DNA of 37,448 nucleotides. Origin: Pseudomonadota bacterium (GTDB lineage: Bacteria; Pseudomonadota; Gammaproteobacteria; Steroidobacterales; JBCBZW01). Shown one piece after another: positions 24,695 through 35,414 of the stretch (its first letter is position 1; every line of letters starts with the position of its first letter). The position numbers were made by a program, and so were the translations under genes. The notes under the pieces were generated by a model, which was not told the DNA's origin, did not search any database, and saw only the letters and a list, made by a program, of their open reading frames with translations. Location: the NCBI GenBank assembly GCA_039815145.1, contig JBCBZW010000043.1:1-37448 (forward strand), read 5' to 3'.

Positions 24695-26578
24695 TCATGC
24701 GAGGGTCACCAGCAGCTCGTTGAGGCGCTTGACGAAGCCCTGCGGGTCCGTGAGCTGATCGCCCTCCGCCAGCAGCGCCTGATCCAGCAGCACGTGGGCC
24801 CACTGGGAAAAGCGATCCTTGTCCTCCTCGTGGCGCGCCTTCAGCACCACCGGGTGGGTCGGGTTCAGCTCGAGGATGGGCTTACTCTCCGGCACCTCCT
24901 GCCCCGCATCGCGCAGCATGCGCTCGAGGCGACCGCCGAGGGCACCTTCAGGCGTGACCACGCACGAGGGCGAGTCCGTGAGGCGCTGGGAGACACGAAC
25001 CGACTCCACCCGCTCGCGCAGGATCGACTCGATCCGCGCCACGAACTCCTTGTACTCCTCTTCGATGGCCTCCTGCGCCTTCTTCTCATCCTCCGTGGCT
25101 TCGCCCAGGGGCACCTCGCCGCGGTTGATCGAGCGCAGCTCGTGACCTTCGAATTCCGTGAGGTGACCTACCACCCACTCGTCCACGCGATCGTGCAGCA
25201 GCAGCACCTCGAGGCCCTTCTCGCGGAACATCTCCAGGTGTGGGCTGGCCGCCGCCGAGGCGTAGCTGTCAGCGGTGATGTAGTAGATGTGCTCCTGGCC
25301 GCCCTTCAGGCGCGCGACGTAGTCCGCGAGGCTCACGGTCTGCGCCGCCCCGTCGTTCTCCGTGGACGCGAAGCGCAACAGCTTGGCCAGGGTCTCGCGG
25401 TTGCCTGCGTCCTCCGCCGTGCCTTCCTTCAGCACGTTACCGAAGGTGTTCCAGAAGGTCTGGTAGTCCTCGGGCTCCTTGGTCGCCATGTCCTCGAGCA
25501 GGCCCAGCACCTTGCGCGTGCAGCCGCCGCGGATGCTGTCGACCACCTTGTTCGACTGCAGCAGCTCGCGGGAGACGTTCAGGGGCAGATCGTTCGAGTC
25601 GATCAGGCCGCGCACGAAGCGCAGGTAGCGCGGCATCAACTGCTGCGCGTCGTCCATGATGAACACGCGCTGCACGTACAGCTTCACGCCGCGCTGGCGC
25701 TCGATGTCGTTGAGGTCGAAGGGCGGGCGCTTCGGCACGTAGAGCAGCGCCGTGTAGTCCAGGCGCCCTTCCACCCGGTGGTGGGTCCAGGCCTGGGGAT
25801 CGTCGAAGTCGTGGGAGACGTGCTTGTAGAAGGCCTGGTACTCGTCGTCCGTGATGTCCTTGCGCGGACGGGCCCACAGCGCCGAGGCCTGGTTGACGGT
25901 CTCGAGCTCGTCCTCGACCGGCTTGCCTTCCTTCTCCACCGGCATCTGCACCGGCAGGCCGATGTGGTCGGCGTACTTGGTGAGGATGTTGCGCAGGGTG
26001 AAGCCGTTCAGCAGGTCGCGATGGTCTTCCTTCAGGTGCAGGGTGATCGCCGTGCCGCGGCCGGCCCTCTCGATGCCCTCCACCGAGAACTCGCCCGTGC
26101 CATCGGACACCCAGCGCACGCCGTCCTCGGCCGAGGCGCCGGCGCGGCGGGTTTCCACCGTCACCCTGTCGGCCACCACGAAGGCCGAGTAGAAGCCCAC
26201 ACCGAACTGGCCGATCAGGCTCGCGTCCTTCGCCGCATCGCCACTCATCTGCTCGAGGAAGCGGCGGGTGCCGGAGCGCGCGATCGTGCCCAGGTTCTCG
26301 ATCACCTCCTCGCGCGACATGCCGATGCCGTTGTCGGCGATGGTCAGGGTCTCGCCTTCGGGTTCGTAGGAGATGGTGACGCGAAGCTCCGGATCGTCCT
26401 CGAACAGGCCATCCTGCGTCAGCGCTTCGAAGCGCAGCTTGTCGCAGGCGTCGGACGCGTTCGACACCAACTCGCGCAGGAACACCTCGCGATTGGAGTA
26501 GAGCGAATGGATCATCAGGTGCAGCAGCTGCTGCACTTCGGTCTGGAAGGCGTGAGTTTCGCGGTTTTGCTCAGTCAT
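24695..26578 (-). CDS. htpG: Hsp90-family molecular chaperone HtpG
   Basis: This 627-aa cytoplasmic ATP-dependent chaperone acts with DnaK in client refolding. The GHKL ATP site is evident: [14 protein letters not shown] (about 36-49, including the catalytic Glu), DNGIGM (about 84-89), and the lid with [11 protein letters not shown] (about 123-133). The middle domain has the conserved LNVSRELLQ loop, and the C-terminal dimerisation domain is complete. It is the first gene of a seven-gene same-strand run. I find no clear sigma-32 promoter upstream; the leader contains an A-tract at about 26680. The only element between it and rplS is the palindromic repeat at 26729-26919. Confidence 0.98.
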   Translation of the reverse strand: MTEQNRETHAFQTEVQQLLHLMIHSLYSNREVFLRELVSNASDACDKLRFEALTQDGLFEDDPELRVTISYEPEGETLTIADNGIGMSREEVIENLGTIARSGTRRFLEQMSGDAAKDASLIGQFGVGFYSAFVVADRVTVETRRAGASAEDGVRWVSDGTGEFSVEGIERAGRGTAITLHLKEDHRDLLNGFTLRNILTKYADHIGLPVQMPVEKEGKPVEDELETVNQASALWARPRKDITDDEYQAFYKHVSHDFDDPQAWTHHRVEGRLDYTALLYVPKRPPFDLNDIERQRGVKLYVQRVFIMDDAQQLMPRYLRFVRGLIDSNDLPLNVSRELLQSNKVVDSIRGGCTRKVLGLLEDMATKEPEDYQTFWNTFGNVLKEGTAEDAGNRETLAKLLRFASTENDGAAQTVSLADYVARLKGGQEHIYYITADSYASAAASPHLEMFREKGLEVLLLHDRVDEWVVGHLTEFEGHELRSINRGEVPLGEATEDEKKAQEAIEEEYKEFVARIESILRERVESVRVSQRLTDSPSCVVTPEGALGGRLERMLRDAGQEVPESKPILELNPTHPVVLKARHEEDKDRFSQWAHVLLDQALLAEGDQLTDPQGFVKRLNELLVTLA

Positions 26579-26728
26579 GGGTCGATCGGCTTACTCGGTG
26601 CGTGAGAGAAATCGCAGGACACCCTGCCCACACCGCGGATCGTACCAACGCTGCACCGCGTGAAGGCAGGCTGGGAGCTTTTTTTTGCCGGGGCTGCTAG
26701 AGAAGATGCGGCCTGAGGCGAGAAGGAC

Positions 26729-26919
26729 GCGGCCGCCGGCCTAGTGTCCGGTCACGCTAGTTCGTTGAAGAATACGCACGGGGCTTTTTGCTCCTGAGCG
26801 CGGCGCGACGACGAGCGTGGCAGGCCCCACGGGAGGAGGAGCAACGTGCTCAGGGGCAAAAAGCACCCGCGTATTCTTCAACGAACTAGCGTGACCGGAC
26901 ACTGGGTTCCGGCGGCCGC
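26729..26919. repeat. Long nested palindrome enclosing a 161-bp MITE-like element
   Basis: The 347-bp gap between rplS and htpG is dominated by this structure. Inner arms of 35 bases are perfect inverted repeats (26743-26777 and 26869-26903, beginning AGTGTCCGGTCACGCTAG). They continue with about 20 more imperfectly paired bases that include GCTTTTTG, leaving a loop of roughly 45 bases. Outside, GCGGCCGCCGG (26729-26739) pairs with CCGGCGGCCGC (26909-26919). The inner unit has no coding capacity, so it fits a miniature inverted-repeat element, perhaps inserted in the loop of an older terminator stem. No direct target duplication is clear. Confidence 0.75.
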
Positions 26920-26925
26920 TCGGTA

Positions 26926-27270
26926 TCAGACCTTTTCCTTGATGCGGGCAGCCTTACCGGTGCGACCGCGCAGGTAGTAGAGCTTGGCGCGACGCACATC
27001 GCCGCGGCGCTTCACCTTGATGGACTCGATCGCCGGGCTGTGGGTCTGGAACACACGCTCCACGCCCTCGCCGTGGGAGATCTTGCGCACCGTGAAGGAG
27101 GAGTTCAGGCCGCGGTTCTTCACCGCGATGACCACACCCTCGTAGGCCTGGAGGCGCTCGCGATTGCCCTCCTTCACCTTCACCTGCACGACAACCGTGT
27201 CGCCAGGGGCGAAAGCGGGAACGTCAGTCTTTAGCTGCTCTTTCTCGAGCTGTTCGATGATATTGCTCAC
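26926..27270 (-). CDS. rplS: 50S ribosomal protein L19
   Basis: L19 (114 aa, usual length) lies at the 30S-50S interface. It begins [13 protein letters not shown], contains the conserved [30 protein letters not shown] and ends in [21 protein letters not shown]. It is the last gene of the rpsP-rimM-trmD-rplS operon. The GC-rich outer palindrome starts just 6 bases after its stop codon and is the only candidate for transcript end. Confidence 0.98.
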   Translation of the reverse strand: MSNIIEQLEKEQLKTDVPAFAPGDTVVVQVKVKEGNRERLQAYEGVVIAVKNRGLNSSFTVRKISHGEGVERVFQTHSPAIESIKVKRRGDVRRAKLYYLRGRTGKAARIKEKV

Positions 27271-27375
27271 GGCGCACCTCTAACCCTCATCAATCTCGGA
27301 CCTCGCGACCCGCAGGCCACCGGTCCGGTGTTTGCTAATGCCTCCGTTGCGCGCACCCGCGTGCGTCGCACGGCC

Positions 27376-28131
27376 CTAGGCCTTCGCGGCCTGGTATTCA
27401 CTCAACAGCTGGCGATCCTCATCGCTCAGCATCAATCCTTCCAGCAGCTCCGGCCGCCGCTCCCACGTGCGCCCGAGCGCCTGCTGGCGGCGCCAGCGCT
27501 CGATCACGGCGTGGTTGCCGCCGAGCAGCACCTCGGGCACCGCCACCGCCTCGCCGTCGCCGAAGTCCACGGCTTCGGGGCGCGTGTAGTGCGGCCAATC
27601 GAGCAGCCCGTCCACGAACGAGTCACTCACCGCCGACTCGGCGTTGCCGAGCGCGCCCGGCAACAGGCGGACCACCGCGTCAATCAACACCATCGCTGCC
27701 AGTTCGCCGCCGCTCAGCACGTAGTCGCCGATCGACAGCTCCTCATCCACTTCCGCGTCCAGCAAGCGCTGGTCGACGCCTTCGTAGCGCCCGCTCACCA
27801 GCACCAGGGCTGGCTCGCACGCCAGGCGCGCGGCGATCTCGTGCGTCAGCGGCTTCCCCGCCGCGCCGAGATAAATCGTCTTCGGCGTCTCCCCGCCTAC
27901 GCGGCGCCTCGCGTGTGCGATCGCCGTGCGCAGGGGCTCCACCCGCATCACCATGCCGGGGCCGCCGCCGTAAGGCCTGTCGTCCACCGTGCGGTGCACG
28001 TCGGTGGCGAAGGCCCGCGGGTCCACCGTGTCCACCGACACCAGGCCCCGCTCGACGGCGCGACTGAGCACGCCATGCTCGGTCACCGCCGAGACCAGCC
28101 CCTCGAAGAGCGTGACTACGCAGACCTTCAT
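27376..28131 (-). CDS. trmD: tRNA (guanine37-N1)-methyltransferase
   Basis: TrmD methylates G37 next to the anticodon using S-adenosylmethionine, which prevents frameshifting. The protein (251 aa) has the SPOUT trefoil-knot elements: [14 protein letters not shown] near 48-61, [21 protein letters not shown] and [17 protein letters not shown]. The start ATG at 28131 follows rimM by 36 bp. The gap of 105 bp to rplS has no gene. Confidence 0.98.
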   Translation of the reverse strand: MKVCVVTLFEGLVSAVTEHGVLSRAVERGLVSVDTVDPRAFATDVHRTVDDRPYGGGPGMVMRVEPLRTAIAHARRRVGGETPKTIYLGAAGKPLTHEIAARLACEPALVLVSGRYEGVDQRLLDAEVDEELSIGDYVLSGGELAAMVLIDAVVRLLPGALGNAESAVSDSFVDGLLDWPHYTRPEAVDFGDGEAVAVPEVLLGGNHAVIERWRRQQALGRTWERRPELLEGLMLSDEDRQLLSEYQAAKA

Positions 28132-28167
28132 GTCGTCGTCGCCTTCACCCGTTCGCAGCGCAGCTGT

Positions 28168-28704
28168 CTAGTAGTCCTCTCCCCAGTCCACCAGGATGCG
28201 ACGCTGCGCCTCCTCCACCCCGTGCACCACGGGGCCGCGAACGAAGGGGATCAATCGCTCGCGTGTGCCCGCCACCACCATGATGTCCTGGGCACCGTTG
28301 TCCATGACGTCCCGCAGCCTGCCGAGCACCACGCCCTCGAGGTTGTGCACCTCGTAGCCCATCAGGTCGGCCCAGTACCAGCCGTCGCTCGGCGCCGGCA
28401 GCTCGCTGCGCGGCACCGTCACCTGGGCGCCGGTCAGAGCCGCTGCCGCGTCGCGGTCAGCGATGCCTTCCAGACGTCCGATCAGGCGCTCGCTGTGCCA
28501 GCGCCACTCGGCGAGGCGTACCTCGCGCGAACCGGTGGCCGCGCCGGGTCCCGGCAGCAGCAGTCGCCAGTTCGCGTAGTGAACAAGGTTCTCGGCGGGA
28601 TCCGTGAAGGACTTCAGCTTCACCCAGCCGCGCACCCCGTGCGCCCCGGCCAGCTCCCCCACCACCAGCGTCTCATCGGCGCTGGGCGTGGCGTCACTCA
28701 CCAT
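28168..28704 (-). CDS. rimM: 16S rRNA processing protein RimM
   Basis: RimM binds S19 and helps mature the 30S head. The N-terminal RimM barrel is recognised by VVGELAGAHGVRGWVKLKSFTD (about 13-34), and the C-terminal PRC-barrel by GWYWADLMGYEVHNLEGVVLGRLRDVMDNGAQDIMVV. The ending RRILVDWGEDY is typical (178 aa). It lies 30 bp after rpsP in the standard operon order. Confidence 0.97.
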   Translation of the reverse strand: MVSDATPSADETLVVGELAGAHGVRGWVKLKSFTDPAENLVHYANWRLLLPGPGAATGSREVRLAEWRWHSERLIGRLEGIADRDAAAALTGAQVTVPRSELPAPSDGWYWADLMGYEVHNLEGVVLGRLRDVMDNGAQDIMVVAGTRERLIPFVRGPVVHGVEEAQRRILVDWGEDY

Positions 28705-28734
28705 GGGGCTTCCCTCTCCCGAAGAAGAGGCGGC

Positions 28735-29022
28735 TTAGGCGGCGGGCTCGGCCGGCGCGGCACCCATCTCGGCAGCGGAGGTCTTGCGCCACTGCTTGAG
28801 GAGCTTGGTCACGCGCTCGGAGGGCTGGGCGCCCTGGCCGATCCAGTATTCGGCGCGCTCGAGGTTGACGCGCAGGGACTCGGCGTTGCCGCGGGCGACC
28901 GGGTTGAAGAAGCCCAGGCGCTCGATGTAGCGGCCGTCACGGCGGCTGCGGCTGTCGGTCACGATGATGTGGTAGAACGGACGCTTCTTAGCGCCGGTTC
29001 GCGTAAGACGGATGCTGACCAT
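28735..29022 (-). CDS. rpsP: 30S ribosomal protein S16
   Basis: S16 (95 aa) begins [21 protein letters not shown] and contains the conserved [14 protein letters not shown]. The last ~15 residues are an Ala/Pro-rich extension beyond the core. It is the first gene of the operon that continues with rimM, trmD and rplS; a likely -10 hexamer is at 29109-29114. Confidence 0.98.
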   Translation of the reverse strand: MVSIRLTRTGAKKRPFYHIIVTDSRSRRDGRYIERLGFFNPVARGNAESLRVNLERAEYWIGQGAQPSERVTKLLKQWRKTSAAEMGAAPAEPAA

Positions 29023-29108
29023 TTGTAGGTAGGTCCTTAAACGACAGGTATTCGGTTTGGGAGCACGGCACGCAAGGCATCGCGTGTCGCGCCGACTGTA
29101 AACCCGCC

Positions 29109-29137
29109 ATTTTACCCGAAAGTCTCCCGATTGCTAG
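29109..29137 (-). promoter_or_regulatory. Possible promoter of the rpsP operon
   Basis: In the 141-bp gap between ffh and rpsP the minus strand has TAAAAT (29114-29109), a good -10, 87 bases before the rpsP start. The hexamer 16 bases upstream (TAGCAA) matches the -35 consensus at only three positions, so the site is uncertain. Confidence 0.3.
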
Positions 29138-29163
29138 CACTTAGTGCACTGCAGGTACGGTGC

Positions 29164-30522
<1,359 letters not shown>

Positions 30523-30662
30523 GGAGGCGGCCTCGCCAGGCAACAGGGCAAAGCCTCGTAGTTTACTATGCGTACTTTGCTATCGGCGATGGGCACGCAC
30601 CGCTGCCCGCGCCGCTGACCACCCGATCCCGAAGCCGGCTCAACCAGGAGGATGCCGCCGCC

Positions 30663-31496
30663 GTGACCGCCCTTGCCGCCCTGCTCGTGCTGCCCGCCTA
30701 CGCGGCAGCCTCGATCCTCACCTGGCGCCAGCTCCGCCCGGGCCAAGCGGCGATCGAGGGCGATGGCACTGGGTTGCCGGCATCCGTGCCCCTGATCGCC
30801 GCAGGCGTCGGCCTGCTCCTGCACGCAGCGCTGCTGGCGCGGGCCACCTCGAGCCACGGCGCCCTGAGCGTGACCGATACCCTCTCCCTCACCGGCGTCC
30901 TGATGGCAGCGGTGGGCCTGTGGCTGCTCACCCGCCCGGGCCTTCGCGGGCTCGCCGTGATGCTGCTGCCGCTGGCCGGTGTGATGGGCCTGGCCACCGG
31001 CTGGGCCGGCGACGCGGCCGACGCGGGCTCCTACGCCTGGACCACCCGCACGCATATCGCCCTCTCGCTCATCGCCTGGACCATCCTCACCCTCGGCGCG
31101 GGCCTGTCGATCCTGATGGCGATCCAGCACCAGCGCCTGCGCACGCGCCGCCTGGGCGGCGGCCTCGGCGGCCTCACCAACCTGCTGCCGCCGCTCGATG
31201 TGACCGAGCGCGCGCTCTTCGCCACCATCACCGTCGGCTTCCTGCTGCTGAGCCTCTCGATCCTGAGTGGCGTCATGTTTATCGAGAACGTGTTCGCCCA
31301 GCACCTCGCGCACAAGACGGTGCTGTCGATCGTCGCCTGGCTCACCTTCGGCATTCTGCTCCTCGGCCGCTGGCGCTTCGGCTGGCGCGGCCACGTCGCC
31401 CTGGGTTGGACCATCGGCGGCTACATGAGCCTCGCCCTCGCCTACTTCGGCAGTCGCATCATCCTCGAAGTCCTGCTCAACCAGCGCTGGGGTTAG
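30663..31496 (+). CDS. ypjD: CcsA-like inner-membrane protein (YpjD/CorE family)
   Basis: This 277-aa protein has about eight transmembrane helices and matches the cytochrome c assembly-like family known as YpjD. It begins at a GTG (30663) preceded by AGGAGG; an ATG directly after that site is closed by a stop four codons on. The conserved segment LSVTDTLSLTGVLMAAVGLWLL and the later HIALSLIAWTILTLGAGLSILMAIQ and HKTVLSIVAWLTFGILLLGRW are visible. In E. coli the homologue lies between ffh and corB (yfjD), as here. Its role is linked to CorB-dependent divalent-cation movement; direct function in haem handling is not shown. Confidence 0.9.
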   Translation: MTALAALLVLPAYAAASILTWRQLRPGQAAIEGDGTGLPASVPLIAAGVGLLLHAALLARATSSHGALSVTDTLSLTGVLMAAVGLWLLTRPGLRGLAVMLLPLAGVMGLATGWAGDAADAGSYAWTTRTHIALSLIAWTILTLGAGLSILMAIQHQRLRTRRLGGGLGGLTNLLPPLDVTERALFATITVGFLLLSLSILSGVMFIENVFAQHLAHKTVLSIVAWLTFGILLLGRWRFGWRGHVALGWTIGGYMSLALAYFGSRIILEVLLNQRWG

Positions 31497-31579
31497 GGCC
31501 GGGCGAACGCGGCCCTTGAGTCGGGGCCACGCCAGCCCGTACCCTGTGCTTCACTGCAGTTGACGAGGGCACCCCAAGC

Positions 31580-32893
31580 TTGGGTACCGAAGAGTGGAGG
31601 CTGGCGATCGCGACCGCGGCGCTGGTCGTCCTGCTGATCTTGTCAGCGCTGTTCTCCGGCACGGAGACGGCGCTCATGAGTGTCAACCGCTACCGCTTGC
31701 GCCACGCCGCTCGCAACGGGAACCGTGCGGCTGCGCTCGCCGAAAAGCTCCTCACCCGGCCGGACCGCTTGATCGGCCTGATCCTGCTCGGCAACAACGC
31801 GGTCAACTTCAGCGCCTCAGCCCTCGTCACGCTCATCGCCCAGGAGATCGGTGGCTCCGGGGGCGTGGCTATCGGCATCGCTGCTTTCACGCTCACGGTG
31901 CTGATCTTCGCCGAGGTGGCGCCGAAGACCCTCGCCGCGATCCACCCCGAGCGCCTGGCGCTGCCCGCCGCCTTCGTCTACTACCCGCTGCTGCGCATCA
32001 GCTACCCCCTGGTCTGGCTGATCAATCTGTTCGCCAATTCGCTGCTGCGCCTGGTCGGCGTGCGCTTCGAGGGCGAAGGGGCGTTGAAGAAGTTCTCCCG
32101 CGATGAGCTACGCACCGTGTTGGCCGAATCGAGCGGCATGATCCCCTCGCAGCACCAAACCATGCTCCTCAGCATCCTCGACCTCGAGCAGATGACCGTG
32201 GACGACATCATGGTGCCGCGAAACGAGATCGTCGGCATCGACCTGAGCGACGACTGGCCAGCCATCCTCGAGCAGATCCGCGACGCCCACCACACGCGTT
32301 TCCCGGTCTGGCAAGACTCCGTGGACAACGTGGTGGGCATGCTCCACCTGCGCCGCCTGCTGCGCGCGAGCGCCAATACGGAGCTCAGCAAGGAGCTGGT
32401 CCGCGAGGTGGTGGACGAGGTCTACTACGTGCCCGAAGGCACCTCCCTCAACCGCCAGCTGATCAACTTCCAGAACTCGCGACGGCGCCTCGGCCTGGTG
32501 GTCGACGAGTACGGCGACATCCTCGGTATGGTGACCCTGCAGGACATCCTCGAGGAGATCGTCGGCGAGTTCTCCGCGGACGGCGCCACCCTGCCCAAGG
32601 ACGTGCGCGACGCGGGCGATGGCACCTACGTGGTGAATTGCGTGGCGACGATCCGCTCCCTGAACCGGAGCATGAAGTGGCAGCTCCCCACGGACGGCCC
32701 GAAGACCCTCAACGGCCTCATTCTGGAAACCTTGGAGACCATTCCGCCGCCCGGCACGGAGCTCGAACTCGCTGGCTATTCCCTGCAGATCATGCAGACC
32801 TCGGGCAGCGCCGTGAAAACCGTCCGCGTCTTACCGCCCGCTACGCCCGCAGCAGCGGCGCCGGCAGAAGCGCTGGCGGACACGCAGGACTAG
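31580..32893 (+). CDS. corB: CNNM/CorB-type membrane protein with CBS pair and CorC/HlyC domain
   Basis: This 437-aa protein has a CNNM (DUF21) membrane domain (about 10-190, ALFSGTETALMSVNRYRL is the hallmark), a CBS pair (about 205-335; MTVDDIMVPRNEIVGIDL and LVVDEYGDILGMVTLQDILEEIVGEF) and a CorC/HlyC transporter-associated domain to about 425. The family takes part in Mg2+ efflux or sensing. The start is a TTG at 31580. It lies 83 bp after ypjD, the same order as corE-corB in enterics. A short Ala/Pro tail ends the protein. Confidence 0.93.
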   Translation: MGTEEWRLAIATAALVVLLILSALFSGTETALMSVNRYRLRHAARNGNRAAALAEKLLTRPDRLIGLILLGNNAVNFSASALVTLIAQEIGGSGGVAIGIAAFTLTVLIFAEVAPKTLAAIHPERLALPAAFVYYPLLRISYPLVWLINLFANSLLRLVGVRFEGEGALKKFSRDELRTVLAESSGMIPSQHQTMLLSILDLEQMTVDDIMVPRNEIVGIDLSDDWPAILEQIRDAHHTRFPVWQDSVDNVVGMLHLRRLLRASANTELSKELVREVVDEVYYVPEGTSLNRQLINFQNSRRRLGLVVDEYGDILGMVTLQDILEEIVGEFSADGATLPKDVRDAGDGTYVVNCVATIRSLNRSMKWQLPTDGPKTLNGLILETLETIPPPGTELELAGYSLQIMQTSGSAVKTVRVLPPATPAAAAPAEALADTQD

Positions 32894-32911
32894 TACGACG
32901 CTGACTCGTGC

Positions 32912-34279
32912 CTAGAACAGGGCATCGAGCGCCTCTTCCAGCCGTCCCGCCGGCGCCACCTTAAGACCTTCGATAGCTCCCGCCTTGCCGCGGGGCGCGT
33001 TGTCCGTGGGCACGATCGCCCGGGTGAAGCCGTGCTTGGCCGCGGCCACCAGGCGCTCCTCCCCGAAGGGCACGGGGCGGATCTCCCCGGCGAGGCCCAG
33101 CTCGCCCAGCAGCACCGTGCCCGTGGGCAGGGCCTGATCGCGCAGGCTCGACAGCACCGCGGCCACCGCGGCCAGATCCGCCGCCGTCTCCGCCACCCGC
33201 AGACCGCCGACGATGTTCACGAACACGTCCTGGTCATGGCACACCACGCCCGCATGGCGATGCATCACGGCCAACAACATCGCCAGGCGCTGCTGATCGA
33301 AACCCACCGCCAGGCGCCGCGGGTTGCCGTGGGACGCGCTGTCCACCAGCGCCTGCACCTCGCCCAATAGGGGGCGACTGCCCTCGCGCGTCACGAACAC
33401 GGCACTACCGGCGACGGGCTCCGCGTGGCGCGAGAGGAAGATCGCCGACGGGTTGCGCACCTGGCGCAGGCCCTGCTCCGTCATGGCGAACACGCCAATC
33501 TCGTTAGCCGCGCCGAAACGGTTTTTCACCGCACGCACGATGCGGTAGCGACTGCCGGCGTCGCTCTCGAAGTACAGCACCGTATCCACCATGTGCTCGA
33601 GCACACGAGGCCCCGCGATATGCCCCTCCTTGGTGACATGACCGACCAGAAACACCGCCGTGCCGGTCTGCTTGGCGAAGCGCACCAGGGCCGCCGTGGT
33701 CTCACGCAGCTGGGCCACGGCGCCAGGGGCGGACTGCAGGGCTTCGCTGTGCATGGTCTGAATGGAGTCGACCACCAGCACCGACGGACGATGTTCACGG
33801 GCCGTGGCAAGGATGCGCTCGACGGCGGTTTCCGCCAGCAGCCCGAGCTCCTCCGCCGCCAGCCCCAAGCGTCGCGCACGAAGACTCACCTGGCGCAGGG
33901 ACTCCTCGCCGGTCACGTAGATGACGGAGGCGTTGGCGTTAAGGGAAGCGCTCGCCTGCAGCAGCAGCGTCGACTTGCCGATGCCAGGGTCACCTCCGAT
34001 CAGCACCACCGAACCCGCCACCACGCCGCCGCCGAGCACACGGTCGAGTTCGTCCAGCCCGCTCGGCCGGCGTGCCTCCGCCTCGTCGGTGACCTCCTTG
34101 AGCAGCTGTGGCGCCTCCCCGGCGTACCCTACGCCCACCTCGCGCGCCGGGCCGCTGGTCGCCGGGCGCTGCTGCTCGGTGAGCGTGTTCCAGGCCCCGC
34201 AGGAGGGGCACTGGCCCTGCCATTTCGGAGTGTTCGCGCCGCAACTCTCGCAGACGTAGTAGGTCTTCGCTTTTGCCAT
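32912..34279 (-). CDS. radA: DNA repair protein RadA
   Basis: RadA is a RecA-related ATPase that processes recombination branches. The ATG at 34279 (MAKAKTYYVC) is the usual start and gives 455 aa; upstream codons are open but not typical. A zinc finger uses C10, C13, C24 and C27. The Walker A is GGDPGIGKST, the RadA-specific KNRFG motif is present (VRAVKNRFGAANEIG), and a Lon-like C-terminal domain (GLAGEIRPVPFGEERLVAAAKHG) completes it. It converges with corB, 18 bp apart, and diverges from the PP2C-FHA pair. Confidence 0.97.
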   Translation of the reverse strand: MAKAKTYYVCESCGANTPKWQGQCPSCGAWNTLTEQQRPATSGPAREVGVGYAGEAPQLLKEVTDEAEARRPSGLDELDRVLGGGVVAGSVVLIGGDPGIGKSTLLLQASASLNANASVIYVTGEESLRQVSLRARRLGLAAEELGLLAETAVERILATAREHRPSVLVVDSIQTMHSEALQSAPGAVAQLRETTAALVRFAKQTGTAVFLVGHVTKEGHIAGPRVLEHMVDTVLYFESDAGSRYRIVRAVKNRFGAANEIGVFAMTEQGLRQVRNPSAIFLSRHAEPVAGSAVFVTREGSRPLLGEVQALVDSASHGNPRRLAVGFDQQRLAMLLAVMHRHAGVVCHDQDVFVNIVGGLRVAETAADLAAVAAVLSSLRDQALPTGTVLLGELGLAGEIRPVPFGEERLVAAAKHGFTRAIVPTDNAPRGKAGAIEGLKVAPAGRLEEALDALF

Positions 34280-34574
34280 GCGGGCGATGGTACGCCAGCC
34301 GTGGTGCGAGCGCCGGCCCGCGCCGCCCCGGAACCGGCGCAAGGGACGCCCCGGCAAAACGTGACGGAGCGCTCGGACAAAATTTTGCGCGGTGTTACGC
34401 TGGCCCCGCTAGGTGGGTCTGGGGCTGACAGCCGAGCGATCGACGGGTGTCAGGATGGCATCGGTCAGAGCGCAGGCGAGGCCCGGCCGCGCGCAGGGCA
34501 CGCTCCGCGCAGGCGCCTCAGCGAGGCGCGCCAGAACGACAACATACGGGGTTGACCATCAGGGCTTCCGGCAC

Positions 34575-35399
34575 ATGACGCTTCAGGGAAAGATAGAGCA
34601 CGTCGCACTCACCGATACCGGTCGTGTACGCGAGCACAACGAAGACGCGATCGGTTACGACATCGATCTCGGCCTCTTCGTGCTCGCCGACGGCATGGGC
34701 GGGTACAACGCCGGGGAAGTCGCCAGCAGCATCGCCGTGAAGACCACCGTCGACCTGGTGCAGAACACCATGCCCACGGATCGCCGCGGCGAGCCCGACC
34801 CTCATACGGGGCTCATGCTCCAGAGCATCACCCTGCGCGACGCCGTTCGCCGCGCCAACAAGATCATCCACCAGACGGCTCGCAGCCAGGAAGAGTGCGC
34901 CGGCATGGGCACCACCATCGTCAGCTGCCTCATGTACGACAACCGTCTGTCCGTCGCCCACGTGGGCGACTCGCGCCTCTACCGGGTGCGCCAGAATCGC
35001 TTCGAGCAACTGACCCAGGACCACTCCCTCCTGCAGGAGCTGGTGGACCGCGGCGTCGTGGAGCGCGAGGAAGCCGAGCGCAAGCTCAAACGCAACTACG
35101 TCACCCGCGCCCTCGGCGTGGAACCCGACATCGAAGTCGCCATCATGGAAGTCGACGCCCAGCCCGACGACATTTTCGTTCTGTGTTCCGACGGCCTGAG
35201 CGATATGGTGGAGGACGATGACATACACTTAACCATAAGCACCTTCCACACGGACTTAGGGATGGTCGGGCGACAGCTCGTACAGCTATCCAACGACAAT
35301 GGAGGTCGCGACAACGTGTCGGTGCTGATGGTCCGAGTTCTCAAGCCGTTCCCGGCCAATCGGGGACTGCTCAGCAAAGTCGTCAACTGGTTCGGCTGA
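34575..35399 (+). CDS. PP2C-family Ser/Thr protein phosphatase
   Basis: This 275-aa soluble enzyme removes phosphate from Ser or Thr using two metal ions. All bacterial PP2C motifs are present: REHNEDA with D24, LADGMGG with D39 and G40, GMGTTIVSCL, AHVGDSRLYRV, LCSDGLSDMV and the final GGRDNVSVLMV. The ATG at 34575 is chosen because homology begins there (MTLQGKIEHVALTDTGRVREHNED); an earlier start at 34413 would add an Arg-rich stretch that looks like leader DNA. The FHA gene starts 15 bp downstream, so the two are one unit. No Ser/Thr kinase gene is in the window. Confidence 0.93.
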   Translation: MTLQGKIEHVALTDTGRVREHNEDAIGYDIDLGLFVLADGMGGYNAGEVASSIAVKTTVDLVQNTMPTDRRGEPDPHTGLMLQSITLRDAVRRANKIIHQTARSQEECAGMGTTIVSCLMYDNRLSVAHVGDSRLYRVRQNRFEQLTQDHSLLQELVDRGVVEREEAERKLKRNYVTRALGVEPDIEVAIMEVDAQPDDIFVLCSDGLSDMVEDDDIHLTISTFHTDLGMVGRQLVQLSNDNGGRDNVSVLMVRVLKPFPANRGLLSKVVNWFG

Positions 35400-35414
35400 T
35401 AGGGAAGCGAAGCT

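Noticed and set aside
24494-26605. Long + strand open frame (703 codons) opposite htpG
   Set aside because: It is antisense to htpG, whose protein is fully conserved. Its translation is His/Gly/Arg/Val-rich without motifs, a known side effect of high GC at third positions.
26675-26690. T8 run between htpG and the palindrome as a Rho-independent terminator
   Set aside because: On the + strand no gene is transcribed into it, and on the minus strand it is an A-tract. No stable stem directly precedes it.
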